Made by a program: the position numbers and the translations under genes. Positions 8,287 to 17,183 of a stretch of 45,482 bases of DNA are shown here, one piece after another; position 1 is the first letter of the stretch; the number at the start of each line of letters is the position of its first letter. The DNA lies in the IMG/VR virus record IMGVR_UViG_3300035698_007087, positions 1 to 45,482 of that record; one strand, 5' to 3'. Under the pieces are notes generated by a model. The model ran no database searches, was not told where the DNA came from, and worked only from the letters and a program-made list of their open reading frames with translations. Origin of the DNA: a virus.

Positions 8287-8753
8287 CCGTAGTTAAACAG
8301 CTAGTATATGATGAAGTAGAGTTAAGAAGAGTGTACACTAATCCTATAGTGCATGAATCAGCCTACGGAGAGGCTCTATATGACTACACAGGAAGAGTAG
8401 GGCAAGGGTACAAGCACATGGTTTATTATGCTGAGAACGGAGCTGTAGTAGGTGCTATACCATTTAAACAAGTCAATAGGTTAATGGCTGAAGTTCATAT
8501 ACATGTAATGCCGGAGTATTGGGGAACAAATTTAAGCATAGAGATGGCATTAGACATGAAGAAGTGGTTAAAGATTAATACAACATATTTAAAGGTACTT
8601 ACTTGGCTTTGTTCAGAACATGAGTATGCAAGTAACTACGTAGGAAGATTAGGGTTTAAGAAGATAGATAGTATACCAGGCTCTGGACTATACAGAGGTA
8701 AGGTTTGTGATACAGTTTTATATTATGCAGATTTGTATGGTACTAATAAATAA
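8283..8753 (+). CDS. GNAT-like fold protein (phage type)
   Basis: 156 residues. The order of elements 'YYAENGAVVGAIPFKQVN', 'AEVHIHVMPEYWGTNLSIEM' and 'NYVGRLGFKKIDSIPG' resembles the beta4-alpha3 core and the C-terminal G-F-K motif of GNAT acetyltransferases. It corresponds to the GNAT-like proteins encoded between tail and ejection genes in P22-like phages (P22 gp14 is the analogue by position). The acetyl-CoA pyrophosphate loop (R/Q-x-x-G-x-G/A) is not obvious, so it may be a structural or assembly protein rather than an enzyme. Confidence 0.6.
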   Translation: MTVVKQLVYDEVELRRVYTNPIVHESAYGEALYDYTGRVGQGYKHMVYYAENGAVVGAIPFKQVNRLMAEVHIHVMPEYWGTNLSIEMALDMKKWLKINTTYLKVLTWLCSEHEYASNYVGRLGFKKIDSIPGSGLYRGKVCDTVLYYADLYGTNK

Positions 8754-8771
8754 TTATGAGGAATAAATAAT

Positions 8772-9536
8772 ATGGGCGGTGGTGGATTAGAATTACCTGA
8801 CAACTATGTGTCTCCTAGAGATTCAGTTATACAGGCAGCTGAGATACAAGCTAGTGCAGCTAGGGATGCAGCAGATACCCAAGAACGCATAGCACATGAA
8901 GGATTAGACTTCTTACAAACTCAATTTGATGAGTCAAGAGCTGTAGTACAACCTTTTGTAGCAGCAGGTCAAAGGGGTACTCAGGCATTGGAAGGATTGT
9001 TAGGTCTTAGAGGACAGGAGGCTCAGCAGAAACAACTTTCTTTCGTCACTGAGGGGCCACAGTTCACTGAAGCATTAAAGCTTGGTAGGGAGCAGTTAGA
9101 ACGCTCTGCAGCCGCTAAGGGTAATCTACAATCAGGTGGATTTGCTAGTGATCTGTCTAAGTTGACTACACAAACTCTATTAGGAGGTGTAGGTCAACAA
9201 CAGCAAGCCTTAGGTCAATTAGCTCAACTAGGAGCCAATGCAGCAGGTCAACAGGCAGCTGGATTACAGAACTTAGGTGCTCAAGGTAACCAAGTATATC
9301 AAGGAATAGGACAGTCACAAGCAGAGTCTAAGTTAGCTATAGGTAATGCCCAATCCCAAGGGTTACTTGCCCAAGCTCAAATAGATGCGTCTACAATGTC
9401 TGCTGGAGGATTCAACAAACAAGGCGGCCTTACAGGGGCTCCAATAATAGGTGCTATGGCAGGCGCTATGCTGGGAGGCCCTGCAGGTTACATAGCAGGA
9501 ACAGCAGCTGGCGGTTTAGCAGAGTTAATGTTTTAA
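8772..9536 (+). CDS. Internal virion (DNA ejection) protein, P22 gp7-like
   Basis: 254 residues, rich in Gln, Ala and Gly, with long predicted helices ('AAEIQASAARDAADTQER', 'QALGQLAQLGANAAGQQAAG') and a glycine-zipper C-terminal segment 'GAMAGAMLGGPAGYIAGTA' that could insert into membrane. P22 gp7 has the same build and genomic place (first of the ejection genes). After adsorption such proteins leave the capsid and help form the trans-envelope DNA channel. Confidence 0.75.
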   Translation: MGGGGLELPDNYVSPRDSVIQAAEIQASAARDAADTQERIAHEGLDFLQTQFDESRAVVQPFVAAGQRGTQALEGLLGLRGQEAQQKQLSFVTEGPQFTEALKLGREQLERSAAAKGNLQSGGFASDLSKLTTQTLLGGVGQQQQALGQLAQLGANAAGQQAAGLQNLGAQGNQVYQGIGQSQAESKLAIGNAQSQGLLAQAQIDASTMSAGGFNKQGGLTGAPIIGAMAGAMLGGPAGYIAGTAAGGLAELMF

Positions 9537-9552
9537 TTAGAGGGTATGTGAG

Positions 9553-10578
9553 ATGGGTATTATAAATTATGGATTGCTATCACAGATAGGGTCACCAGCC
9601 CAAATAGCCTCTTTTCAGAGGTCAACTGAGCGTCCTCAGGATATAGCATTAAAGAGAGAGGAAATGGCGAGGCAGTCTAACGAATCTGCTATGGATAGGG
9701 ACTTACAAAGAGAACTAACCGATACAGGTATTGCAGCTAGTGAAAGGAAAGGTGCGCTTGCTCAAGAAGCAGGTTTTAATAAGTTTGCTAGAGAGGCTAA
9801 TGAGGCCCGTAGAGTATCTGATCTTGATAGGAAGGGCAACGTAGGCTTAGAACAAGAAAAGCAAGCAGGAAGGCTAGAATTAGCTAGAGATAAGGATTCA
9901 AGGATGTCTCCTTTCCAAGAAGGTCAATTGGGTCTTAGAGCTGGAGAGTTAGGGTTAGCACAAGCTAAGTTTGGTCAAGGACAACTCAACAGGGAACAGG
10001 ACATAGAGCGTAAGAAGCCTCTAGATCAAGTAAAAATGAATCAAGCAGTAGCAGATCTAAACAGAACCTTCCTAGGTAATGATAAGATGCTTATGGATAT
10101 GGATAAGGCAAAGAGAGCTGAAGTTGGGGCTACCGCAGAAGCTTTAGCCACAGTAACAGCTACAATGAATTCTATGCCTAAAGCAATGAGACCTAAGTAT
10201 TGGAGTGATAATATCAAGATCATCCAAAGATTAGATCCAAATGCTCCAGATGAGTATACTGAGGAGCAGCATGCAGCTTATAATATTGCTGGTAAAGCAT
10301 TTCATAAAGAAGTTAAAGATAACCCATTACTAGCTGTGGATATATACTCTAAAGCTGGCCAAGCATTGACTGAGAGAGCTCTACTAGCTCAATTACCTGC
10401 AGAGGAGCAGTTGGATGTTATGGATAAGTTTGGGGGTAATGAACAACTTCAGAAAGCTCCACAAAAAGAGAAACCTAAAGCAGATCCTAACGAAGGTAGA
10501 GTTGTTGTAAATAAAGCAACAGGTGAAAGGTTTGTAATACGAAATGGAAAACCAGTACCTATAAAGGAGGGAGTGTAG
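9553..10578 (+). CDS. Internal virion (ejection) protein
   Basis: 341 residues, highly charged, Lys/Arg/Glu/Gln-rich and predicted mainly coiled coil ('REEMARQSNESAMDRDLQRE', 'NEARRVSDLDRKGNVGLEQE'). It lies second in a series of four genes that occupy the ejection-protein position of P22-like phages (gp7-gp20-gp16). No enzymatic motif is visible. It ends in a short beta hairpin 'GRVVVNKATGERFVIRNGKP', a motif often seen at the ends of phage structural proteins. Confidence 0.65.
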   Translation: MGIINYGLLSQIGSPAQIASFQRSTERPQDIALKREEMARQSNESAMDRDLQRELTDTGIAASERKGALAQEAGFNKFAREANEARRVSDLDRKGNVGLEQEKQAGRLELARDKDSRMSPFQEGQLGLRAGELGLAQAKFGQGQLNREQDIERKKPLDQVKMNQAVADLNRTFLGNDKMLMDMDKAKRAEVGATAEALATVTATMNSMPKAMRPKYWSDNIKIIQRLDPNAPDEYTEEQHAAYNIAGKAFHKEVKDNPLLAVDIYSKAGQALTERALLAQLPAEEQLDVMDKFGGNEQLQKAPQKEKPKADPNEGRVVVNKATGERFVIRNGKPVPIKEGV

Positions 10579-10579
10579 T

Positions 10580-11386
10580 ATGGCAGACTTTACATTAGGT
10601 GATGGATTTGCATTTGAAGACGAAATGGATGAAGTAGCTGCTGCTCCTGAAGGTTCTCCTTTAGCAGTACAGCAAGGTGGTAAGTCACCAACAATAGGCG
10701 GAGCTAGACTATCTTCAGCACAGAAGAAGCAGGTAAGGAAAGATCAAATAAACTTAGGTGAGGATAGGCAATTCTTAGGTAAGTCAGCTAGAACTAAGAT
10801 GCAAGGAAAGATAGTAGAACAAGGTACCTTACTTAAACGATTAGATGATTTAATAGTAGGGTTTGATGCAGACTTTATGAGGGCTTCTGGAAGGGTGCAA
10901 AGAAAGATATATGAAGGACTTGACTACGTAGGTATAGCTTCAGATGCTCAGCAGGACAGAATACAGGCAGCTAATAACTTTCTAGTAGGTGCAGAGCAAT
11001 TATTCTTAGATGCTAAAAAGGAAGCTACTGGAGCTCAAGCAAGTGTGCAAGAGATTGCAATGTTAAGAAAAGCTATACTAAACAACATGGTATCACCAGC
11101 TAAGTTCTTACAGATGTTTGAAGTAACAAGAAGACGTCTTTCTATGTCATTAACTGAGATGAAAGAATCTATTACAAAAGGTGTGGATACTTCAAGGGTA
11201 CCAGAGTCACCTTTAGCAGGCGTAGGCACAATGAGACGTATACTAGAAGGTGATGATCCACCAGAGACACTTGGATATGCAGATAAAGTAAGTGAAAGAA
11301 TAGAAGCTTTAAATGCTATTAAGAATGGTGCAGATCCTGACCTAGTTAAGAAGATGTATAAAGGTAATACAGGGGATGACTTATAA
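10580..11386 (+). CDS. Internal virion (ejection) protein
   Basis: 268 residues. An acidic N terminus is followed by a long helical region ('KMQGKIVEQGTLLKRLDDLI', 'RVQRKIYEGLDYVG'). The small protein lies between two larger internal virion proteins and overlaps the next gene by one base (TAATG). Identity is inferred from position and helical composition; no family is recognised. Confidence 0.6.
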   Translation: MADFTLGDGFAFEDEMDEVAAAPEGSPLAVQQGGKSPTIGGARLSSAQKKQVRKDQINLGEDRQFLGKSARTKMQGKIVEQGTLLKRLDDLIVGFDADFMRASGRVQRKIYEGLDYVGIASDAQQDRIQAANNFLVGAEQLFLDAKKEATGAQASVQEIAMLRKAILNNMVSPAKFLQMFEVTRRRLSMSLTEMKESITKGVDTSRVPESPLAGVGTMRRILEGDDPPETLGYADKVSERIEALNAIKNGADPDLVKKMYKGNTGDDL

Positions 11387-13332
11387 TGGCTTATAAACCA
11401 GGAGCTTACAGTAGCATACCTAAAGTAGGTGCAGGGGAAGGCCCACCTAGGAGTTATAGTGAGATACCTCCAGCAGGTGCTAAACAACCTGTAAGTATGC
11501 CAGCCAGCGAAGTAGCTCAACTTAAGCCCCGTAATGAGAAAGCTAATGTATGGGATAAGACTGAAGCTATGTTCTTAGGCGGAGCAGACTACTTAGCTGA
11601 GTTTACTGAAGGACTACTTCAGAACGCTAATTTAGGTGTACCAACAGATGTAAGTGACTTCAATATGGAAGATCCACAAGCAGGGTTCGACAAAGCAAGG
11701 GACAGGGATGTAACTGCTGAGTTTCAAGCAAGACAGAAGTCAAGACAGGAAACCATAGCCCAGATAGTTCCAGAAGATGCTAAACCCTATGTGAAAGCAG
11801 GCAGAGGAATAGCAGCAGTAGGGTCTGCGTTAGCGTTCCCTCAAGGTAAGGCAGCTACTGCAGTTAAAGGTGCTGGAGTACTGAGTAAGATAGTATCTCA
11901 AGGGTTACTTAACTCAGCAATATCATCTTCATCGTTTACTCAAGAAGGTGAATCTAAAGCAGTACAAGCAGGGATTGGGTTTGCAACAGGAGCAGCATTC
12001 GGTGTTGGAGCAGCAGGACTAGGTAGTGCTATACCTAAAGTAAGCGGATCACTAGCTAAGTTTATGGATTCTAAAGGAATTAAAGCTAGTGTAGGTCAAC
12101 TAAGTGGTAGTAAGCCTATACAGTTTGTAGAGAAACAATTAGCTAGAGTACCATTTGTAGGTACAAGTAGATTCTTTAAAGGACAGGCTAAGCAAGCTAC
12201 TAAACTTGTAGATGACTTAATTAATACAGCAGAGAGGAAGGCCCCAGGGTTCTCAGGTCATGCTGATGATGTAGTAGGTTCCTTAAAGCAGTCTCAAAAG
12301 ATAGCTGAGCAAACAGTAGATGCTATGTACAAAGATGCAGCTAGATCAGCAGCCAAGATAGGTGACATAAGAATTAGACCAAATAAAACTATAGTTGGAT
12401 TAAATAGTGCAATAGCTAAAGCCAAAGCAAGCTTTAAGAAGTCAGCAAGATTACGGTCTGAATCATCTAAAGATGTTATATCCAGAGCAGAGGATAAGCT
12501 ACTAGGTATAAAAGAAGAAGGTGGTAAATTCAGTATGCAGCAACTAACTGACTTAAGGGTATCCATACAGCAGGATGCCACTAAGTTATTTAAAAGTAAG
12601 GATTCTAATGCAGCAACTGAGTTATTAAAAGTAGTTAAAGGTATAGATGATGACATACTTGCTTTATCGGAGAAGGCAGGACCGGATGTGCTCAGAGGAA
12701 CAGCTAAAGCCAGAGCCTTCTATAAGAACCAAGTAGCACCTTTCCATGAAGGTGTGCTTAAGAAGTTAACTATAGGCGACCATGACTCTGTTAAGTTGAT
12801 AGATGCGTTTACTAAGGCTAATAAACCACTAGAGACAGCTAAGGTATACAATGCCTTGAGTGATGAAGGAAAGAGGGGCCTACAACTAGGTATCCTAAAG
12901 AAGGCATATGGTGATTCACTTACAGACGGTGTTATTAACCCTGTTAAATATCTAGATAACCTTAGTAAGTTATCAGATACAGCTAAGAAGATAATGTCAC
13001 CAACACTAGCTGGAGAGATAGCAGGATTTGAGAAGGTAATGGGTGCAATTAGAGGTGGTGTAAAGTTAGGTTCTAGAGACTTAGCAGGAGCCAGTGTAAT
13101 AGCACTTACCGCAGTAGGAGCCTCAGGGTTTGGACAAACAGAGAGTGTAGCTAAGACAGCTGGACTAGCGTTAGCTTTAACAGTAGCGTTTACCACACCA
13201 GCAGGTAGAGCAGCATTCCTTAAACTAGACAAGATGAGACCACTTGGTGCTGCATTTAATAAAGCTGCAGCTAAAGTAATATCAAAGTATGGCGGAGAGT
13301 TCTCAGGCCAACCAAACAAGGGGAATAAATAA
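11386..13332 (+). CDS. Large internal virion (ejection) protein
   Basis: 648 residues, largest of the ejection group, in the place of P22 gp16. An N-terminal Pro/Gly-rich tail is followed by hydrophobic Ala/Gly-rich segments (about residues 140-155 'GRGIAAVGSALAFP', 190-215 'GIGFATGAAFGVGAAGLG' and 550-605 'VIALTAVGASGFG ... LALALTVAF'), separated by a long Lys-rich helical middle. Such alternation fits a protein that leaves the capsid and inserts into the cell envelope. No lytic transglycosylase motif is visible. Confidence 0.7.
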   Translation: MAYKPGAYSSIPKVGAGEGPPRSYSEIPPAGAKQPVSMPASEVAQLKPRNEKANVWDKTEAMFLGGADYLAEFTEGLLQNANLGVPTDVSDFNMEDPQAGFDKARDRDVTAEFQARQKSRQETIAQIVPEDAKPYVKAGRGIAAVGSALAFPQGKAATAVKGAGVLSKIVSQGLLNSAISSSSFTQEGESKAVQAGIGFATGAAFGVGAAGLGSAIPKVSGSLAKFMDSKGIKASVGQLSGSKPIQFVEKQLARVPFVGTSRFFKGQAKQATKLVDDLINTAERKAPGFSGHADDVVGSLKQSQKIAEQTVDAMYKDAARSAAKIGDIRIRPNKTIVGLNSAIAKAKASFKKSARLRSESSKDVISRAEDKLLGIKEEGGKFSMQQLTDLRVSIQQDATKLFKSKDSNAATELLKVVKGIDDDILALSEKAGPDVLRGTAKARAFYKNQVAPFHEGVLKKLTIGDHDSVKLIDAFTKANKPLETAKVYNALSDEGKRGLQLGILKKAYGDSLTDGVINPVKYLDNLSKLSDTAKKIMSPTLAGEIAGFEKVMGAIRGGVKLGSRDLAGASVIALTAVGASGFGQTESVAKTAGLALALTVAFTTPAGRAAFLKLDKMRPLGAAFNKAAAKVISKYGGEFSGQPNKGNK

Positions 13333-13375
13333 TGACAATCTTCGATTGTAAGATGAGATTACCGGAGGTAATAGA

Positions 13376-14689
13376 ATGGCTGTATTAGGTTTAAATCCAA
13401 AGTTTACAGTATATGACACTAATGGTGATCCAGTAGTTGGAGGTAAGGTCTATACTTACATTGCTGGAACTACAACCAATAAAGCTACGTATACTGATTC
13501 AGGTGCAGGTACAGCTAATGCTAATCCTGTCGTACTAGACACTAATGGTAGGGCTGATATATGGTTACTTACGGATGAACTATATAAGATACGTGTAGAT
13601 GATGCAGATGATACTACACTATACACAGTAGACGACGTAAAAGGTCTGCTAGGAGGAAGCACAGTAGTATCGGATTCATCACCACAGTTAGGAGCTAATC
13701 TAGACTGTAATAGTTACAATATATTATTTGATGATAATACAGCTATAGCTGATGCAAATGGTAACGAGTTAATTAGACTACAAACGACGGCTAGTGCTGT
13801 AAATGAGTTAGAAGTTACTAATGCAGTGGCAGGTGCGTCACCTTCCTTGACAACGGCAGGCGGGGATACTAATATAGGGTTAACTATTGACTCAAAAGGT
13901 ACTGGAAGCATAAATATAGGCAGTGCTAATACTACCGCTGTTAATATAAATACAAGTATGACTGCTAATGTTACGGTTACAGTAGATGGGTCTTCTACAG
14001 CCCAAGGTGAGTTACGGTTAGCTGAGGATACGGATAACGGTACTAACTATATGGGTTTAAAAGCTCCAGCAGCAGTAACTAGTAGCACTACCTTAGTGAT
14101 GCCAGATGGGGATGGCACAGATGGGCAATATATTAAAACAGATGGTAGTGATAATCTAGGGTGGGCAAGCCCATCTAGCGCCTTATTATCTACACAAACT
14201 GCCTCTACCTCAGCCTCTATATCATTTACTTCCTTAATGGATTCTACTTACGATGATTATATACTAGTTATAGGTAGTTACGTAGCTTCAGACGACGCCA
14301 GTACGGCTATGCTAGAAGTATCTACAGATAACGGATCTAGTTATTTAGGAGTAGGATTATATCAATATGTCGGTAGATTAACCGATACGTCAGAAGCAAG
14401 TGATTTCACTAGTGGTAGTACAGATTACCTCCCATTGACGGCTTCCGGAGATTTAGGTAATAGTACAAATGAACATGTAAGTGCAATTGTTAGGTTGCAG
14501 GATGTAAATAGTAGCATATGGAAGTCATCAATCATAAGTTCAAGATATTTGGATGCAAGTACCGTATTCCACAGCATAAAAGCAGGAGGCTTAGCTGAAA
14601 CTACATCTGCTATAGACGCAATAAGGGTAAGCCCTTCTGCAGGAACAATAACAAGTGGTACATTTTCTTTATTTGGAATAGCTAAGTAG
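13376..14689 (+). CDS. Tail fibre/spike protein A with particle-binding head
   Basis: 437 residues. Residues 1-90 ('NPKFTVYDTNGDPVVGGKVY ... LTDELYKIRVDD') match the head-binding domain that anchors P22-type tailspikes and many podovirus fibres to the tail hub. A middle module about residues 195-260 ('EDTDNGTNYMGLKAPAAV') is shared with the fibre at 1929. The distal 160 residues form a beta-rich tip that differs from the sister gene. A strong GGAGG ribosome-binding site lies 7 bases before the ATG. No catalytic site is seen, so a receptor-binding fibre is more likely than an enzymatic spike. Confidence 0.8.
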   Translation: MAVLGLNPKFTVYDTNGDPVVGGKVYTYIAGTTTNKATYTDSGAGTANANPVVLDTNGRADIWLLTDELYKIRVDDADDTTLYTVDDVKGLLGGSTVVSDSSPQLGANLDCNSYNILFDDNTAIADANGNELIRLQTTASAVNELEVTNAVAGASPSLTTAGGDTNIGLTIDSKGTGSINIGSANTTAVNINTSMTANVTVTVDGSSTAQGELRLAEDTDNGTNYMGLKAPAAVTSSTTLVMPDGDGTDGQYIKTDGSDNLGWASPSSALLSTQTASTSASISFTSLMDSTYDDYILVIGSYVASDDASTAMLEVSTDNGSSYLGVGLYQYVGRLTDTSEASDFTSGSTDYLPLTASGDLGNSTNEHVSAIVRLQDVNSSIWKSSIISSRYLDASTVFHSIKAGGLAETTSAIDAIRVSPSAGTITSGTFSLFGIAK

Positions 14690-14701
14690 AACGGTGAAAG
14701 T

Positions 14702-16012
14702 ATGGCAATATTAAGTTTAAACCCTAAGTTTACAGTATATGATAGTAATGGGGATCCTGTAGTAGGTGGTAAGGTATATACTTATAAAGTAGGTACAGTT
14801 ACATTAAAAGCTTCCTACACAGACTCTACAGAGGGTACAGCTAACGCTAATCCAGTCATACTAGATTCCTTTGGTCAGGCAAATATATGGTTACTTACTG
14901 ATGAACTATATAAGATACGTGTGGATGATTCAGAGGACAGTACTTTATATACTGTAGATAACTTAAGAGGAGTGGTAGGTGGAGGTATATCAGCAGACAC
15001 ATCACCACAGTTAGGGGCTAATCTAGACTGTAATAGTTACAATATATTATTTGATGATAATACAGCTATAGCTGACGAGAACGGTAACGAGTTAATTAGA
15101 CTACAAACAGTAGCATCTGCAGTAAATGAGTTAGAAGTTACTAATGCAGTAACAGGATCTGCGCCTTTATTATCGTCATCAGGTGGGGATACTAACGTAG
15201 GTCTTACAATAGATAGTAAAGGTACTGGAAGTATAGGTATAGGGAGTGCTGATACTACCGCTGTTAATGTAAATACAGCTCTAACAGTAGATGAGGTATT
15301 AACTATAGACGGATCTGCATCAGCCCAAGGTGAACTAAGGCTATCAGAGGATACTGATAACGGTACTAACTATATGGGTTTAAAAGCTCCCGCAGCAACA
15401 ACTTCTAGCTTATCTTTAGTACTTCCAGATGGGGACGGTACTAGTGATCAGAGGTTAGCTACAAACGCTTCTGGCACACTAGCTTGGGGTGATGAAGTAT
15501 TAGTTTTATTAAATACTCAAAATGCTAGTACGGATCTTAACATAGACATTACATCTGTCATGAGTTCTACGTACGATACTTACATTATTACCATAGATAG
15601 CTGGGTAGCTAGTCAGGATTCGGCAAATCCACATATAAGTGTATCTATAGATAATGGAAGTAGTTATTTAGCAGCATCTATGTACTCAACAACAAGCTAT
15701 TATGTTAATACTGCCGCAAGTGGACACCTTGGGTCATCTGAAACTTCCGCAATAAGTCTTACTACATCCGGCAACCTACTAGGTAATGCTGCAAACGAAC
15801 ATTTAAGTGCTGTTATTAGGATGCAAGACGTTAATAGTAGCTTGTATAAAACATGCGATATAGATTGCAGGTGGATAAGTGACGCTGGAGCCTTTACTGC
15901 CATGACTATTGATGGGTTAATACATACAACAGATCCAATTAATGCTATACAATTCGATACTCAAGGATCAATCGTCTCAGGAAGATTTAGTATATATGGA
16001 GTAGTGGGCTAA
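14702..16012 (+). CDS. Tail fibre/spike protein B, paralogue of A
   Basis: 436 residues and a tandem duplicate of the preceding gene: the same particle-binding head, a near-identical shaft and a different tip. Bases 15017-15075 are identical to 13694-13752 (59 of 59), far more similar than the tips, which points to recent duplication or gene conversion of the shaft. Tip residues such as 'ANEHLSAVIRMQDVNSS' still align with 'NEHVSAIVRLQDVNSS' in copy A. Two fibres with one attachment base would let the virion carry two receptor specificities. Confidence 0.8.
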   Translation: MAILSLNPKFTVYDSNGDPVVGGKVYTYKVGTVTLKASYTDSTEGTANANPVILDSFGQANIWLLTDELYKIRVDDSEDSTLYTVDNLRGVVGGGISADTSPQLGANLDCNSYNILFDDNTAIADENGNELIRLQTVASAVNELEVTNAVTGSAPLLSSSGGDTNVGLTIDSKGTGSIGIGSADTTAVNVNTALTVDEVLTIDGSASAQGELRLSEDTDNGTNYMGLKAPAATTSSLSLVLPDGDGTSDQRLATNASGTLAWGDEVLVLLNTQNASTDLNIDITSVMSSTYDTYIITIDSWVASQDSANPHISVSIDNGSSYLAASMYSTTSYYVNTAASGHLGSSETSAISLTTSGNLLGNAANEHLSAVIRMQDVNSSLYKTCDIDCRWISDAGAFTAMTIDGLIHTTDPINAIQFDTQGSIVSGRFSIYGVVG

Positions 16013-16030
16013 CGTAATGCAAGGTAACTT

Positions 16031-16279
16031 ATGAACGATATAATAATACAAGTAGCTTTAGGAGTCATAGCCTTATGGTTAGGGTCTATAGAGTACAGGT
16101 GGAGAACAATGTCAAATAGAATATACACTATGCCTGATAAGCAAGAGGTCAGGGAGCTAATAGACCTTAAGCAAGAGGTAGTCAAGGCAATGCAAATAGA
16201 AGTTAAGGAAGACATTAGTGAGCTTAAACAGAAATTAGATACTATTGAGGGGTTACTTAGAAGACAATTACCTAAATAG
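16031..16279 (+). CDS. Small membrane-anchored coiled-coil protein
   Basis: 82 residues: one N-terminal membrane segment 'IIIQVALGVIALWLGSIEY', then a charged helical tail with heptad-like spacing ('EDISELKQKLDTIEGLLRRQ'). The layout matches small phage proteins often annotated as holin-like or XhlA-like, which anchor to the inner membrane with the coiled coil in the cytoplasm. It is last in the late operon. A possible lysis role is inference; a canonical holin is encoded at 30917. Confidence 0.65.
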   Translation: MNDIIIQVALGVIALWLGSIEYRWRTMSNRIYTMPDKQEVRELIDLKQEVVKAMQIEVKEDISELKQKLDTIEGLLRRQLPK

Positions 16280-16308
16280 TTGACATTAGGGAAAGAGTGT
16301 GCTATATT
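16280..16308 (+). promoter_or_regulatory. Sigma70-type promoter
   Basis: TTGACA at 16280-16285, 17-bp spacer, TATATT at 16303-16308, preceded by TG one base upstream of the -10 (extended -10). It begins on the last base of the preceding gene and would transcribe the leader at 16315-16507 and the small genes that follow. Confidence 0.8.
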
Positions 16309-16384
16309 AATAGTATGCAGTGAAGGGAAGGAGTTGAAGTTAACCAACTAGAGGAGGATACAAATTACCATCCAACATATACCG

Positions 16385-16409
16385 TTCAGTTATCATATGT
16401 TTAACTGAA
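16385..16409 (+). other. Leader stem-loop
   Basis: TTCAGTTA (16385-16392) and TAACTGAA (16402-16409) form an 8-bp stem with a 9-nt loop. It stands five bases before an exceptionally long Shine-Dalgarno-like sequence. A 5' hairpin next to a bound ribosome is a known way of stabilising mRNA. Confidence 0.6.
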
Positions 16410-16413
16410 AGAC

Positions 16414-16428
16414 TAAGGAGGTGATCCA
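16414..16428 (+). promoter_or_regulatory. Orphan 15-nt Shine-Dalgarno (full complement of 16S 3' end)
   Basis: TAAGGAGGTGATCCA is complementary over all 15 bases to the 3' end of bacterial 16S rRNA (UGGAUCACCUCCUUA). No ATG, GTG or TTG with an open frame lies in the 4-12 bases after the GGAGG core; the only nearby GTG overlaps the motif itself. The next real gene starts 80 bases downstream with its own AAGGAG. It therefore looks like a ribosome-binding element without a gene, as in STAB-SD mRNA stabilisers or a 30S decoy. Confidence 0.7.
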
Positions 16429-16507
16429 GTATCTATCTAAGCCGCGTAGATTAGGACAACGATGGTGTAAGACAAGGATGTCTAACCTAATTAAGGAGTG
16501 AGTTGTA

Positions 16508-16687
16508 ATGAAACTAGAAGAATTTATGGCTATATTAATAGATATTAGAAAAGATAGGTTTAATAATGATATCCATGTAGTTTTAGAAACTAGCTCAGGC
16601 AGTACTACATCATTTAATATAGAAGATATACAGACATCTAGCTTGTCAGATGGTGTCACAATACTAATAAGGGAAGCAAATGAATGA
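16508..16687 (+). CDS. Small hypothetical protein
   Basis: 59 residues (MKLEEFMAILIDIRKD..., ending REANE). Alternating charged and hydrophobic residues suggest a small alpha/beta fold. AAGGAG lies 10 bases before the ATG. The end overlaps the next gene by 8 bases. It resembles small proteins of the 'ILI-x-x-A/E' type common in phage accessory regions, but the function is unknown. Confidence 0.65.
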   Translation: MKLEEFMAILIDIRKDRFNNDIHVVLETSSGSTTSFNIEDIQTSSLSDGVTILIREANE

Positions 16688-16964
16688 GGATGTGATGAGG
16701 AATTTAGTAGAGGACCTAGAAACATTTATAGTTACTTGTGATAACACAGTTAGCTATACAGGAGTTAGGCTATGGCCTCCATATAACTTACCTGATGAAT
16801 TTTATGATGCTGAAGTTACAGATAGGGTAGATAAGAATTCAGGTGAGTATAAGAGCAGTGGGATTATTAGTAACAAGGCTTGGGATAGCTTTTTTAATTC
16901 CAAAGAAGGTGATGACTTTATGAAGGATCACTTTCCTCAATTTACTAACAGTAAGCAGGATTAA
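16680..16964 (+). CDS. Hypothetical protein
   Basis: 94 residues, acidic, with 'VRLWPPYNLPDEFYDAEVTD' in the middle. No signal peptide, membrane segment or known motif. Translationally coupled to the preceding gene. Function unknown. Confidence 0.65.
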   Translation: MNEDVMRNLVEDLETFIVTCDNTVSYTGVRLWPPYNLPDEFYDAEVTDRVDKNSGEYKSSGIISNKAWDSFFNSKEGDDFMKDHFPQFTNSKQD

Positions 16965-16989
16965 GGGGGAGGAGACGGCAAGTCCCTCA

Positions 16990-17145
16990 CATGTCAAGCC
17001 AGTAGGGATCAGCACTTGTTGATTGACATGACCCAGAGCCAGGGGTGAGCTCTTTAAACAAACACCCCACTAACTAATACTTATGGTATGCTCTATACAG
17101 GGTTATGCGGGACATACCCGATAGAGCCAGCAGCTGAACCATAAG
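16990..17145 (+). ncRNA. Candidate structured RNA (hairpin-rich block)
   Basis: Between two small genes lies a non-coding stretch (16965-17235) with nested inverted repeats: CATGTCAA/TTGACATG (16990-16997 with 17023-17030); GGGGTG/CACCCC (17042-17047 with 17063-17068); and a three-step stem, CTTATGGT/ACCATAAG (17080-17087 with 17138-17145), GCTCTAT/ATAGAGC (17090-17096 with 17121-17127) and GGGTTATG/CATACCC at the tip. A terminator follows. This may be an independent small RNA or a structured untranslated region processed from the upstream transcript. It does not fold as a tRNA and matches no riboswitch I know. Confidence 0.5.
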
Positions 17146-17183
17146 ATCCTAGCCTCAGAGGATGTACTGGGGCACCAATCAAC

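Noticed and set aside
13847-13875. Promoter-like TTGACA with TAATAT inside fibre A
   Set aside because: The -10 matches poorly, it lies deep in a gene, and nothing downstream needs a separate promoter.
16422-16502. A 27-codon frame starting at the GTG inside the long Shine-Dalgarno
   Set aside because: The GTG overlaps the ribosome-binding sequence itself, so it cannot be its start; no other start is in reach.
17080-17145. Possible tRNA in the hairpin-rich block
   Set aside because: The stems are nested in one line rather than a cloverleaf, and no T-loop GTTCRANNC or CCA end is present.
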